A stretch of 45,775 nucleotides of DNA from JAAYDK01 sp964543935 (GTDB lineage Bacteria; Spirochaetota; Spirochaetia; Sphaerochaetales; Sphaerochaetaceae), in the NCBI GenBank assembly GCA_964543935.1, contig CAZJAK010000013.1, forward strand, positions 1 to 45,775, read 5' to 3'. Of this stretch, positions 23,294 to 30,749 are shown piece by piece (within the stretch, counting starts at the first letter, position 1; every line of letters begins with the position of its first letter). The translations under genes were made by a program, and so were the position numbers. The notes under the pieces are model-generated. The model was not told the DNA's origin. It searched no databases and worked only from the letters and a program-made list of their open reading frames with translations.

Positions 23294-24268
23294 TCAACGA
23301 CCTGTCAAATCCACCATCAAACGGTCGGTCCTGACAGCGCTTTCGGCAGTACCTGGGCACGTCCCCCTGCCCAACAGCTCGTCCACCACGGTTTGGATAT
23401 AGGGTTGGGCGACATGGGGCGGTGCTGGGGGAACGTTGAGCGTCTTCACTCCGGTGCAGTCCTCGACGACGAGCGGGGCGGCCACATCGAGTACGGCGAA
23501 CGAGATCTTGCCCTTCTCGCCATACAATTCCAAGCGATCGTCGTCCTTGTAGGTGGCGAACGACCATGCCGCCGCCACATGGACGCCACGGTCAGTCACC
23601 CAACTACCGGATACGACATCCTCAGCTTCATACAAGCCGGCTTGGTTGGCGCTCTGCCCATGGGCCGACACTGCCGGGCCTGCATACCATTCGATCAAGT
23701 CCAACTGGTGCGGTGCGACATCGAAGAACCTGCCCCCTCCGGACACCTCGGGCTTGACACGCCATGAGGACCCTGCATGACCGTCCTCGGTCTTGTATGC
23801 TTGGTGCATGACCGCATTGACGAACCGCAACGAGCCGATGAGCCCTTCGTCCACCATCTGCTTCACCATCACATACTTCGGCAAAGCCCTGCGGTAGTAG
23901 GCGCAAAACAACGGCACGCCGGCAGCTCGACATACGGACAGCATCTCAGCGCTTTCGACAGGATTCAAGCCCATGGGCTTTTCGCAATAAACCGGTTTGC
24001 CGGCTGCGGCCGCCATCATGGTGTATTGCTTGTGGCTCCCCGGCGGGGTGGCGATGTAGACGGCATCCACTTCTGGATCTTCAATCAGAGCCTGCCCGTC
24101 ATCATACCAGCGCACACCCCCGTGACGCTTGGCACAATCGGCGGCCAGGTCTCTATTGCGCCGCATGACGGCCACCAGCACCGATCCAGTGGCTTTCTGG
24201 AATGCCGGACCGCTTTTGACTCTAGTGACATTGCCGCACCCGATGATGCCCCAGCGGACGATGTCCAT
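23294..24268 (-). CDS. Gfo/Idh/MocA-family NAD(P)-dependent oxidoreductase
   Basis: This 324-residue dehydrogenase begins DIVRWGIIGCGNVTRVKSGPAF. It has a Rossmann fold with GxGxx, the family's CEKPMGLN lysine motif (about residue 95), YIATPPGSHKQYTMMAA, and the C-terminal sugar-binding part with DVAPHQLDLIEWYAG. Such enzymes oxidise or epimerise sugars, inositols or biliverdin-like compounds; the substrate is unknown here. ATG 24268 has AGGAGG upstream. It is the first gene of a three- or four-gene operon and is divergent from a small secreted protein. Confidence 0.9.
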   Translation of the reverse strand: MDIVRWGIIGCGNVTRVKSGPAFQKATGSVLVAVMRRNRDLAADCAKRHGGVRWYDDGQALIEDPEVDAVYIATPPGSHKQYTMMAAAAGKPVYCEKPMGLNPVESAEMLSVCRAAGVPLFCAYYRRALPKYVMVKQMVDEGLIGSLRFVNAVMHQAYKTEDGHAGSSWRVKPEVSGGGRFFDVAPHQLDLIEWYAGPAVSAHGQSANQAGLYEAEDVVSGSWVTDRGVHVAAAWSFATYKDDDRLELYGEKGKISFAVLDVAAPLVVEDCTGVKTLNVPPAPPHVAQPYIQTVVDELLGRGTCPGTAESAVRTDRLMVDLTGR

Positions 24269-24287
24269 CGCGCCCTCCTGCATGACC

Positions 24288-24316
24288 ATGATACGCAATC
24301 GCCACGCAACCGTCAA
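24288..24316 (-). promoter_or_regulatory. Promoter of the oxidoreductase-cupin-hemerythrin operon
   Basis: On the minus strand TTGACG (24316-24311) and TATCAT (24293-24288) are spaced by 17 bases, about 20 bases upstream of ATG 24268. Confidence 0.65.
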
Positions 24317-24327
24317 ATGCAAGCTGG

Positions 24328-24356
24328 TTGACGATTACCGTTCAACACGCGATAGT
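24328..24356 (+). promoter_or_regulatory. Promoter of the small secreted protein gene
   Basis: TTGACG (24328-24333) and GATAGT (24351-24356) have a 17-base spacer. The box starts 11 bases from the -35 of the divergent promoter, so one regulator could touch both. Confidence 0.6.
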
Positions 24357-24377
24357 GATGTCCATCAGGAGGTTCCC

Positions 24378-24815
24378 ATGACCAGACCTGTGCGAAGCGT
24401 ACTGATGCTCATGGTGGCTTTGGTGCTGTTCACGATGCCGCTGTCATCCGAGATGGCCCCCGAGGTGTACGAACAGATGAAGAGCAGCGCTCCGGAACAG
24501 CTGGAGGTCCGAGTCAGGTCGGTCCAGGTGAGGGCCTACCTGCTCACCCGTGCCCGCGATGTGACGGTGAAAGCAGAAATTCTGGCGGTGACCCGATCGG
24601 AAACCATGCTCTCGGTTGGCGATGGCATCACCATCCGCTATGAGTCGTACAACCCTCCCAAACGGGGTTGGGCCGGTCCCAGACCGATCCCGATCGTGAA
24701 GAAGGGCGAGGAAACAGTCGCGTTTTTGCAGTGGGATGCAGCATTGCGCTGTTATGTCCCGGCGGCCCGGGGGGCCAGCTTCGAACCCTTGCAAACATAC
24801 TGGGTTCAGAGGTAA
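24378..24815 (+). CDS. Small secreted protein, hypothetical
   Basis: This 145-residue protein starts with a signal peptide TRPVRSVLMLMVALVLFTMP and a possible cleavage near SSEMA. The mature part is beta-rich (EQLEVRVRSVQVRAYLL, DVTVKAEILAVTRSETMLSVGDGITIRYES), like an OB or single beta-sandwich domain, and ends ASFEPLQTYWVQR. AGGAGG stands before ATG 24378. I do not recognise a family. Its 3' end overlaps the convergent gene by ten bases. Confidence 0.75.
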   Translation: MTRPVRSVLMLMVALVLFTMPLSSEMAPEVYEQMKSSAPEQLEVRVRSVQVRAYLLTRARDVTVKAEILAVTRSETMLSVGDGITIRYESYNPPKRGWAGPRPIPIVKKGEETVAFLQWDAALRCYVPAARGASFEPLQTYWVQR

Positions 24816-25324
24816 CGGTCGAAGGCCAACAAGTTCCAGAACACCTTGAACGAGTGGTCGAACAGGTCGTACAGCACGCCGAGCGCTGCCGATCGTTCGC
24901 GGGCCCTGTAGTACGGACCACCCAACATCAGCGGGGTCAAGCGGATGAACACGGCTCCGACAGGACGGTCATGCAGGCGGTCCCAGCCTCCCAACGCCCC
25001 GACACTCGCCATGGCGTTGTAGTACAACATGGCACTGTCTTCATCATCATACAAAGCCGAGGCGAGCGGGATGTTCAAAGCCAGTGAACCCATCAACGAC
25101 CCGCCGACTACGGGAGTGAACTGGACGATGGCAGAGGTTTCCACCTCCAGCCACGGTGCGACAGCCACTGTGGTGCCGACCATGCCGTGCACTCCGGCCG
25201 AGGGACCGAACGATTCAACCGCTTGCCACGTTCCGATGGAAACGCTGACGGGGACACCCGCCAGGGGAATCAGCGTCACAAACGCCATTAGTGCGCAAAA
25301 CGCAATCAATCTACGCTTGACCAT
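24806..25324 (-). CDS. Secreted, barrel-like hypothetical protein
   Basis: This 172-residue protein has a signal peptide VKRRLIAFCALMAFVTLIPLAG and a body of alternating short strands (VSVSIGTWQAVESFG, TTVAVAPWLEVETSAIVQFTP, RPVGAVFIRLTPLML). It ends LFDHSFKVFWNLLAFDRYL, a hydrophobic tail compatible with an outer-membrane barrel or lipid-facing protein. It is the last gene of the four-gene aldo/keto reductase and PLD operon, 14 bases after the preceding stop. The ribosome site is weak. No family recognised. Confidence 0.65.
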   Translation of the reverse strand: MVKRRLIAFCALMAFVTLIPLAGVPVSVSIGTWQAVESFGPSAGVHGMVGTTVAVAPWLEVETSAIVQFTPVVGGSLMGSLALNIPLASALYDDEDSAMLYYNAMASVGALGGWDRLHDRPVGAVFIRLTPLMLGGPYYRARERSAALGVLYDLFDHSFKVFWNLLAFDRYL

Positions 25325-25338
25325 CTGCCAGTCCCTGC

Positions 25339-25887
25339 TCAATACAATGCTTGGGAAACCTGGACAAGCCGGATGCCCCATCGCCAGTTTGAACGCAGCC
25401 AATCATAGATGAGGTGCATTCCCAAGATACCTACCGTTTTCTCGCCGAAGTCGAACAACAACGGCTGCACGGTCAATGTCAAAGCCACAGCATCGTGTTC
25501 AGCCAGTGAAGCCACGACGCCACCGTGCAATGATGGCACCCAAGCGCTGTCCCTTCTGAACATCCTTGTGAACGGATGGTCGGCTACGGTTGCCACAGGC
25601 ATGCCCAACTCCGCTTGAAATAGCACCCCGGGAGGGTTGCCGTACATCGGGAACAACACTCCGACCGACAGGACGGGATCGAAGGCCTGCTTGCCAAACG
25701 GTGCCAAATAGGCGTGCAGACCCAGATGGGCGTCGCTGGCGAAGGGAGCATCTTCTCCAAAACCATCAAGGCTCATGCGGTAGCCTCCCAGCCAAGGTCC
25801 TGCCGGTTCTCCCGAAAGGCCGACTGCGGCTACTAGGAAAGCAACGACCGCCAATCCAAAGAACGTCAACCTACGCACGGCCTTCAC
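25339..25887 (-). CDS. Secreted, barrel-like hypothetical protein
   Basis: This 182-residue protein is read from GTG 25887 (VKAVRRLTFFGLAVVAFLVAAVGLSG), a signal peptide. GTGA overlaps the stop of the PLD-like gene and AGGTG lies upstream, so translation is coupled. The mature part has glycine-rich strands (LGLHAYLAPFGKQAFDPVLSVG, LFQAELGMPVATVAD, VALTLTVQPLLFDFG) and ends VQVSQALY, an aromatic C-terminus of the outer-membrane kind. It has the same size and style as the next gene, and the two may be diverged partners. Function unknown. Confidence 0.68.
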   Translation of the reverse strand: MKAVRRLTFFGLAVVAFLVAAVGLSGEPAGPWLGGYRMSLDGFGEDAPFASDAHLGLHAYLAPFGKQAFDPVLSVGVLFPMYGNPPGVLFQAELGMPVATVADHPFTRMFRRDSAWVPSLHGGVVASLAEHDAVALTLTVQPLLFDFGEKTVGILGMHLIYDWLRSNWRWGIRLVQVSQALY

Positions 25888-27188
25888 CCCCACACCTGCA
25901 TCAACAGATGATAGCAATAGTTGACGAAGGTCCGGTACGAGCGGGCTTCGTCACGGTCCACTTCACGGGTGTGCTTCATGATGGTCTCGATATGGTCCAT
26001 GGCCATGGCGGCCACCCGCCGGTCATCGTAGATGATCGAGGCCTCGCGCGAGAATGTCTGCGAACGGAAGTTGTAGTTGGTGCTGCCAAAGGTGACCAGA
26101 TGGTTGTCGGCCACCATGAGTTTGAGATGGAGGAAGGCCCCTTGTGGATCGCTGTACACATGGACTCTGGCACCGGCGTCAATCAGATCGAGCATCCCGT
26201 AGTAAGCGGCCCGTTGGTAATTCTCCTTGCCCGCATTCTCCGAAAGGATGACATGGACCTCCACCCCCCGCTGCACGGCATTGGAGATGCGCGCGATCAA
26301 GGCATCGGTCAAGAAAGCAAAGCCCTGCACCATCCACAATTCGCTGCCGGCCCCTAACGTGAAGGCATCGAACATCACGGTGGTGCGCGATGAACGGGGC
26401 CAATGATGGTCGACAAGCCACACAGCTGAATCCAGCTCCCCGGCAGACTCTGGCACGGTAAAATCGGCCGGATCGAGTTGGTTCGGGCTGTAGCGGTTCC
26501 ATGTCGCACTAAAGGAAGCGACCATGTCGCGGATCGCCTGCGGCGAACTGAATTCGGCCATGCTGTCGATATTCCCCGTCTCGGGAGGCAATGCCAGCGA
26601 AGCGTAATTCACATTGATGCCACCGATGGCCATGCGTTTTCCATCGAAAATCCAGAATTTACGGTGGTCGCGGTCGAGCAACAACGGTAAAAAAGCGGTA
26701 TGGCTCAAACTGAATGGATTGTACTCGGCCACAGGGATGCCCAACGAGCGCACATGATCCATGACTGCTGCGATCACCCGGCCCGAATCGGGCATCATCT
26801 GGAAATAGGAGGAGGAATCGAACATGCAGTACACGCGCACCCCTTGGGCCACCTTGTCCGCCAATGCCTTCCAGACATCCACGCTGGCCTCATGCAAGTT
26901 GCCCAAGAAAATCGTCACGAGGATGTAATCATCAGCTTCTGCGATGAGCTGGAGAGCCCGTTTGTTCCATTCGACCCCACTGTGGTACAGCGTCGGCAAC
27001 GAAGCAGGATAGCAGGGAATCCCGTTGGCTGTCAGGAAAGCCGCGGGATCGTCGGCCATCGACAGGCGGGTTTCTTCCAGAGACTCCACGGTCGTGCACC
27101 CGAAGAGGAGCAAGGACGCCACCACCAGGGCCACCAAGGCCACATGGGAAGGCCGGCTAGTGCCGGCAAGAAAACCGCACCGCATCAT
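25884..27188 (-). CDS. Phospholipase-D-like lipoprotein with two HKD motifs (cardiolipin-synthase fold)
   Basis: About 434 residues, with a lipoprotein signal (HVALVALVVASLLLFGC, lipobox LLFGC). Both PLD catalytic motifs are intact: HRKFWIFDGKRMAIGGINVNY (HxKx4D) and HLKLMVADNHLVTFGSTNYNFRS. This is the fold of cardiolipin synthases and other phosphatidyl transferases or nucleases; the lipid anchor places it at the membrane facing the periplasm. The start ATG 27188 (or 27185) overlaps the stop of the aldo/keto reductase gene. Phospholipid remodelling of the envelope is the likely role, but the substrate is inferred. Confidence 0.88.
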   Translation of the reverse strand: MMRCGFLAGTSRPSHVALVALVVASLLLFGCTTVESLEETRLSMADDPAAFLTANGIPCYPASLPTLYHSGVEWNKRALQLIAEADDYILVTIFLGNLHEASVDVWKALADKVAQGVRVYCMFDSSSYFQMMPDSGRVIAAVMDHVRSLGIPVAEYNPFSLSHTAFLPLLLDRDHRKFWIFDGKRMAIGGINVNYASLALPPETGNIDSMAEFSSPQAIRDMVASFSATWNRYSPNQLDPADFTVPESAGELDSAVWLVDHHWPRSSRTTVMFDAFTLGAGSELWMVQGFAFLTDALIARISNAVQRGVEVHVILSENAGKENYQRAAYYGMLDLIDAGARVHVYSDPQGAFLHLKLMVADNHLVTFGSTNYNFRSQTFSREASIIYDDRRVAAMAMDHIETIMKHTREVDRDEARSYRTFVNYCYHLLMQVWG

Positions 27189-28294
27189 CGCACCAAAGCT
27201 GCGATTGCCTTCAACCGCTCGATGATAGGCAGTTTTTGGGTGCACAGCCGTTCGCATCGTCCACATTCGATGCACTTCGAAGCCCATGAAGGCGAAACGT
27301 TCCAGTGGTATGCCAACCTGTCCTTGACCGGTTTGAAATCCCCCTTGGACAAAATCGAGTAATTGTAAGCCTCCATCAGTGGCGGGATGGGGATGCCTTG
27401 CGGACACGAATCACAATAGGCGCATGTCGTGCATAACGCATCGAGTTCCTCGGTCAGGTGGCGGGCCATCTCGTTCAGGTCATCTGTGGTTGATACTCGC
27501 TCGACATCGGCCGCCTGCACATCTTCTTCGACATCGGCGACGGATGAGAAACCGCAAATGGCAGCCGTCACTGATTGTTGGGAAATGATGAAGCGCAGAG
27601 CCGATACCGCCAAAGAATCTTCAGCGCGACGCAAGAAGGAGAAATAGTCGGGATTGGCCGGGATGATGCCGCCTCCGAGCGGATTCATCGTCACCACCCC
27701 CATCCCGGCGGCATGGCACGCCTCGATACCCTTCTGCCGGTAGGCGAAGTTGACGGCGTTATAGCCCAAGGTAACCCCTTCGAACAAACCGTCGGCAGCG
27801 ACTGTCGCGATATCGTCTCCCCGCAAGTGGGTGGTGAAACAGATATGGTCGATCAAGCCTTCGTCGCGGGCCTTGACGGCACCGTCATACACGCCGCCTT
27901 TTTTGATGAATTCCTTGTATTGGTCGAGCGTGAGGATGCACCACATGTTGTAAAAGTCGATTTTCTCAACATTGAGCCGGCTCAGCGATTGCTCGATCAT
28001 CCGTCGCGCTCCGTCGGCATCGCGGGCATTGCGGAGCGAGCATTTGGTCGAGACATAGAAACGGCCCGTGCCCTTCATCTCCTTGAAGGCCTCGCCGCAG
28101 ATGAGTTCGCTCTTGTCGTCGCAATAGCCCGGGGCTGTGTCGAAGTAGTTGATACCGTTTTCAAAAGCTTTTTTGACGATGGCGGCGCACGATTCGAGGT
28201 TCCCCGAACCATATTCTTCCTTTTTAAAACGCATGCACCCCATGCCGAGCGCAGAAATCATCTTACCGGTTTTCCCATACGGTTTGTACATCAT
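27185..28294 (-). CDS. Aldo/keto reductase with C-terminal [4Fe-4S] ferredoxin-type domain
   Basis: This 369-residue protein has a TIM-barrel aldo/keto reductase part (YKPYGKTGKMISALGMGCMRF, NGINYFDTAPGYCDD, STKCSLRN, GYNAVNFAYRQKG). A C-terminal dicluster-like region follows, with CTTCAYCDSCPQGIPIPP at about 315-332 and CIECGRCERLCTQKLPI at about 346-362. Such fusions are common in anaerobes and probably couple NAD(P)H or ferredoxin to carbonyl reduction. ATG 28294 is chosen because GGAGGAAAGG lies upstream. It is the first gene of a four-gene operon with overlapping stops and starts. Confidence 0.92.
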   Translation of the reverse strand: MMYKPYGKTGKMISALGMGCMRFKKEEYGSGNLESCAAIVKKAFENGINYFDTAPGYCDDKSELICGEAFKEMKGTGRFYVSTKCSLRNARDADGARRMIEQSLSRLNVEKIDFYNMWCILTLDQYKEFIKKGGVYDGAVKARDEGLIDHICFTTHLRGDDIATVAADGLFEGVTLGYNAVNFAYRQKGIEACHAAGMGVVTMNPLGGGIIPANPDYFSFLRRAEDSLAVSALRFIISQQSVTAAICGFSSVADVEEDVQAADVERVSTTDDLNEMARHLTEELDALCTTCAYCDSCPQGIPIPPLMEAYNYSILSKGDFKPVKDRLAYHWNVSPSWASKCIECGRCERLCTQKLPIIERLKAIAALVR

Positions 28295-28322
28295 GCTGGC
28301 CTTTCCTCCCGGATTGCGTTCC

Positions 28323-28351
28323 AGTATGGCGCAAGTAAGCGGTGATGGCAA
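28323..28351 (-). promoter_or_regulatory. Promoter of the aldo/keto reductase operon
   Basis: On the minus strand TTGCCA (28351-28346) and CATACT (28328-28323) are spaced by 17 bases, placing the start near 28316. Confidence 0.55.
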
Positions 28352-28384
28352 CCAATAGCGTTGAAAAACAATATGCAAGTTGTT

Positions 28385-28413
28385 TTGACTTCTCGACCGT
28401 GCTCGCCTATACT
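28385..28413 (+). promoter_or_regulatory. Promoter of the tandem Usp gene
   Basis: TTGACT (28385-28390) and TATACT (28408-28413) have a 17-base spacer. The 14 bases at 28380-28393 around the -35 box are identical to those at the malE promoter. The expected start near 28420 is directly followed by a hairpin. Confidence 0.8.
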
Positions 28414-28420
28414 GGAATCG

Positions 28421-28592
28421 GGAACGGCTTGCCGTTCCTTTCGGGATCCTGTTGCAGCAGCGCGCCAGTGCAGCAGGTCGCGCATTCGGTTTCCCAACCG
28501 GATGACGGCATTCCCGCCGCGCACAATAGCGCTCCGCTATCCACAGGATGTATCGATCCGACCGGATTCATGCCGTCATATGGATCCGATAC
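28421..28592 (+). ncRNA. Structured 5' leader of the Usp mRNA (candidate cis-regulatory RNA)
   Basis: The roughly 190-base leader holds a chain of hairpins. GGAACGGC/GCCGTTCC (28421-28438) is perfect. CCTGTTGCA/TGCAGCAGG (28448-28477) has one G-U pair. ATTCGGTT/AACCGGAT (28484-28503) has one G-U pair. ATAGCG/CGCTAT (28526-28540) is perfect. Two long-range stems compete near the ribosome site: ATGACGGCA (28502-28510) with TGCCGTCAT (28571-28579), and GTATCGATCC (28550-28559) with GGATCCGATAC (28582-28592). The AAGGAG at 28596-28601 is just beyond. No known riboswitch class is recognised. Confidence 0.55.
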
Positions 28593-28607
28593 CTGAAGGA
28601 GCGCACC

Positions 28608-29507
28608 ATGATCGACAAAGTCATCGTCGCCACGGACCTATCCGAAGCTTCCACCATCTTGGTCAAGCAGCTCGAAGGGCTGGCAACCTTGGGAGTCGGG
28701 CACATATTGCTCTTGCAGTGCCCCAGCCTGCAGGAGGTGACCTCGTCGGCAATCCCGACCGCCATGGCATACCAGACCGAAGCGATTGAACGCCAAAAAG
28801 CGATCATCGAGACGCAGGGCTTCGAGGTCACCACCCGCATCTCGCCCGGCAGCCCAAAACGTGAGATCAACCGCATCGCCGAACAAGAGGGGTATCCCCT
28901 CATCGTGGTCGGTTCGCGTGGAGAGTCGTTGCTGGCTGGGGCCTTTTTGGGCGGAGTCGCCCACGAGGTCATCCTCAATGCCCGCGTACCGGTATTGATC
29001 GTCCATCTCGAAGTCTCACCCGAAGGGATTCTGACACCGGTCGGACCGTTGAAACACGATGTGTTGGACCACATCCTCTTCGCCACCGATTTCTCACCGG
29101 CTGCCGACGAAGCCTTCTCGATGATCGAGGAATTGGCCGAATCGAGCCCGGTCAAGAAGGTCACCATCCTGCACGTCCAAGACCAACGCAAGATCGAGCC
29201 ACATTTGATGGACAAGCTCGATCAATTCAACAGCATCGACCGCGGCAGAATGGGCTTGATGAAGGTATCGTTGGTGGAAAAAGGGGTTGAGGATGTCGTG
29301 ATCGAATTGCGCTACGGAGTGCCCTACTCTGAAATCCTGCGGGTCATGTCGGATTACAGCCCCACCCTGTTGGTCATGGGCACCCAAGGCCGTGGCTTCA
29401 TGCGCGAGCTCTTCGTGGGAAGCGTGAGCCAGTATGTGGCGAGGCGCTCGTGGATACCTGTCGTGTTGGTGCCGGCCGGAGGCAAACGGTCCTACGGGCA
29501 AATTTGA
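28608..29507 (+). CDS. Tandem-domain universal stress protein (UspA type)
   Basis: This 299-residue protein has two Usp domains in one chain: residues 1-145 (IDKVIVATDLSEASTILVKQL ... LIVVGSRGESLLAGAFLGGV) and about 150-299 (HILFATDFSPAADEAFSMIEEL ... LLVMGTQGRGFMRELFVGSVS). The second domain has the full GxxGx9GS ATP-binding motif, while the first is altered at its end (GGVAHE in place of GSVS). Tandem Usps bind adenosine nucleotides and assist survival in starvation or redox stress. AAGGAG lies six bases before ATG 28608. It is the only gene on its transcript, with a long folded leader. Confidence 0.92.
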   Translation: MIDKVIVATDLSEASTILVKQLEGLATLGVGHILLLQCPSLQEVTSSAIPTAMAYQTEAIERQKAIIETQGFEVTTRISPGSPKREINRIAEQEGYPLIVVGSRGESLLAGAFLGGVAHEVILNARVPVLIVHLEVSPEGILTPVGPLKHDVLDHILFATDFSPAADEAFSMIEELAESSPVKKVTILHVQDQRKIEPHLMDKLDQFNSIDRGRMGLMKVSLVEKGVEDVVIELRYGVPYSEILRVMSDYSPTLLVMGTQGRGFMRELFVGSVSQYVARRSWIPVVLVPAGGKRSYGQI

Positions 29508-29654
29508 CTGGGCGCCGTGTCCCGTGGTTTTGGTAGGTACGGGGTCTCGCTGACAGAATGTTTCGGGTACTAGTCCACCAGATGCCTTTCCATCTCCACG
29601 ACTGGCTGTCGATTATGTATATTCAAATAACTAATGGGAGGAAATGACCGGACG

Positions 29655-30737
29655 ATGCCACGCTTGGAAAACACCGCCTTACGACAAAAACACGACGGGA
29701 TGCTCGTCAACGATGCCGGTTTCACCATCGAGCATGTGTTGATGGAGGAGGATGCTTTCACTTATGCCCTTGAAAAACAAGGGACCAAATACCTCATGGT
29801 GTTGTTCCGCAGCGGCAATTCGATCGTCCCGTCCATCAGCGCGGTTGACGAGCGCTTCGTCACAAGCTTGCTTGAACGTCAGCAACGTGAAAAAAGGATC
29901 ATCTTGACCAGATGGACGATTGAACTCCAAGACCAGAACGGCTCTGCCGGGCTCGAGACTATCGGCTTCATGACATGGCATCCGCGGACCTTCCAAGGAA
30001 GGACCTTCTTGGAGGCATACCGCTGCAAGGAGAGCTATGAGCTGTTCCTTGCTGCTGCTGCCGCATACAACGCCAGGGAAGAGGATTTATGGGAGCCATT
30101 GCTCAGTCAAACCTGCGAGTTCCACGATGGTTCCCAGCATGTCAAAGGCAAGGAGCAGGTCAAGGCGAGATTGTACAGCATGGGCGACACGGTCCAATCG
30201 CTCTACTTCGGCTATCGGGCTGTCGGCCGCATGCAGTTCCAACCGATGTTGTTCAGTCCGGAGAAGCGCTTCGGGCTTGTGTGCTCGACCAAAGAGGACG
30301 GGTCGGCCATCCAAGAGATTCGGCCGTTGCCGGGCATTACCGAGCGCAACGTGGTCCGTGAGATGACGATCCGCACCTCGCACCCGCTGGTGCCGCCTGT
30401 GTCGTTGTACATCGCCAAGAGCCAAGTGGCCCGTTGCCCCGACACGCGCGATTTGGCCATCGACATCACACTGGCCTTTTTGGACGATGATCTGCAAAAG
30501 CGCATCCAACAACGCAGGTTCGTTGTCTCGAACCATTACGAGCAGGACGGGACTTCCAAAACGCGCACCTATGTCAAGCGGACTTGGACCCATGAGATGG
30601 TCGACCATGCCTGGGTGGACGATAGCGGGGACTTGCGCTTCCCCAACGGCGAACGGCTCTCCCCGTTCTGGATCCATGCCAATTGTCCACGCATCGATGG
30701 GAGCGGGAAATTATCGAACCATGGCTTGATGGTATAA
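29655..30737 (+). CDS. Orphan protein of unknown function, possible NTF2-like middle region
   Basis: About 360 residues with no signal peptide or membrane helix. The N-terminal part (VNDAGFTIEHVLMEEDAFTYALEKQGTKY in outline) is mixed alpha/beta. The middle (AAAAAYNAREEDLWEPLLSQTCEFHDG, VKGKEQVKARLYSMGDTVQSLYFGYRAVGRMQFQPMLF) has the helix-cone and strand pattern of NTF2/SnoaL-like folds. The C-terminal third (TWTHEMVDHAWVDDSGDLRFPNGERLSP) is unassigned. Start is uncertain: GGGAGG lies 13 bases before ATG 29655, while ATG 29634 in frame has no ribosome site. The nucleoside hydrolase gene follows 12 bases downstream, so they may form one transcript. Confidence 0.7.
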   Translation: MPRLENTALRQKHDGMLVNDAGFTIEHVLMEEDAFTYALEKQGTKYLMVLFRSGNSIVPSISAVDERFVTSLLERQQREKRIILTRWTIELQDQNGSAGLETIGFMTWHPRTFQGRTFLEAYRCKESYELFLAAAAAYNAREEDLWEPLLSQTCEFHDGSQHVKGKEQVKARLYSMGDTVQSLYFGYRAVGRMQFQPMLFSPEKRFGLVCSTKEDGSAIQEIRPLPGITERNVVREMTIRTSHPLVPPVSLYIAKSQVARCPDTRDLAIDITLAFLDDDLQKRIQQRRFVVSNHYEQDGTSKTRTYVKRTWTHEMVDHAWVDDSGDLRFPNGERLSPFWIHANCPRIDGSGKLSNHGLMV

Positions 30738-30749
30738 GGCGGGCCAGCC

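Noticed and set aside
28361..28789. Open frame through the Usp leader and gene start
   Set aside because: It overlaps the Usp gene in another frame and has Arg/Ser/Pro-rich low-complexity content. The region is better explained as a folded leader.
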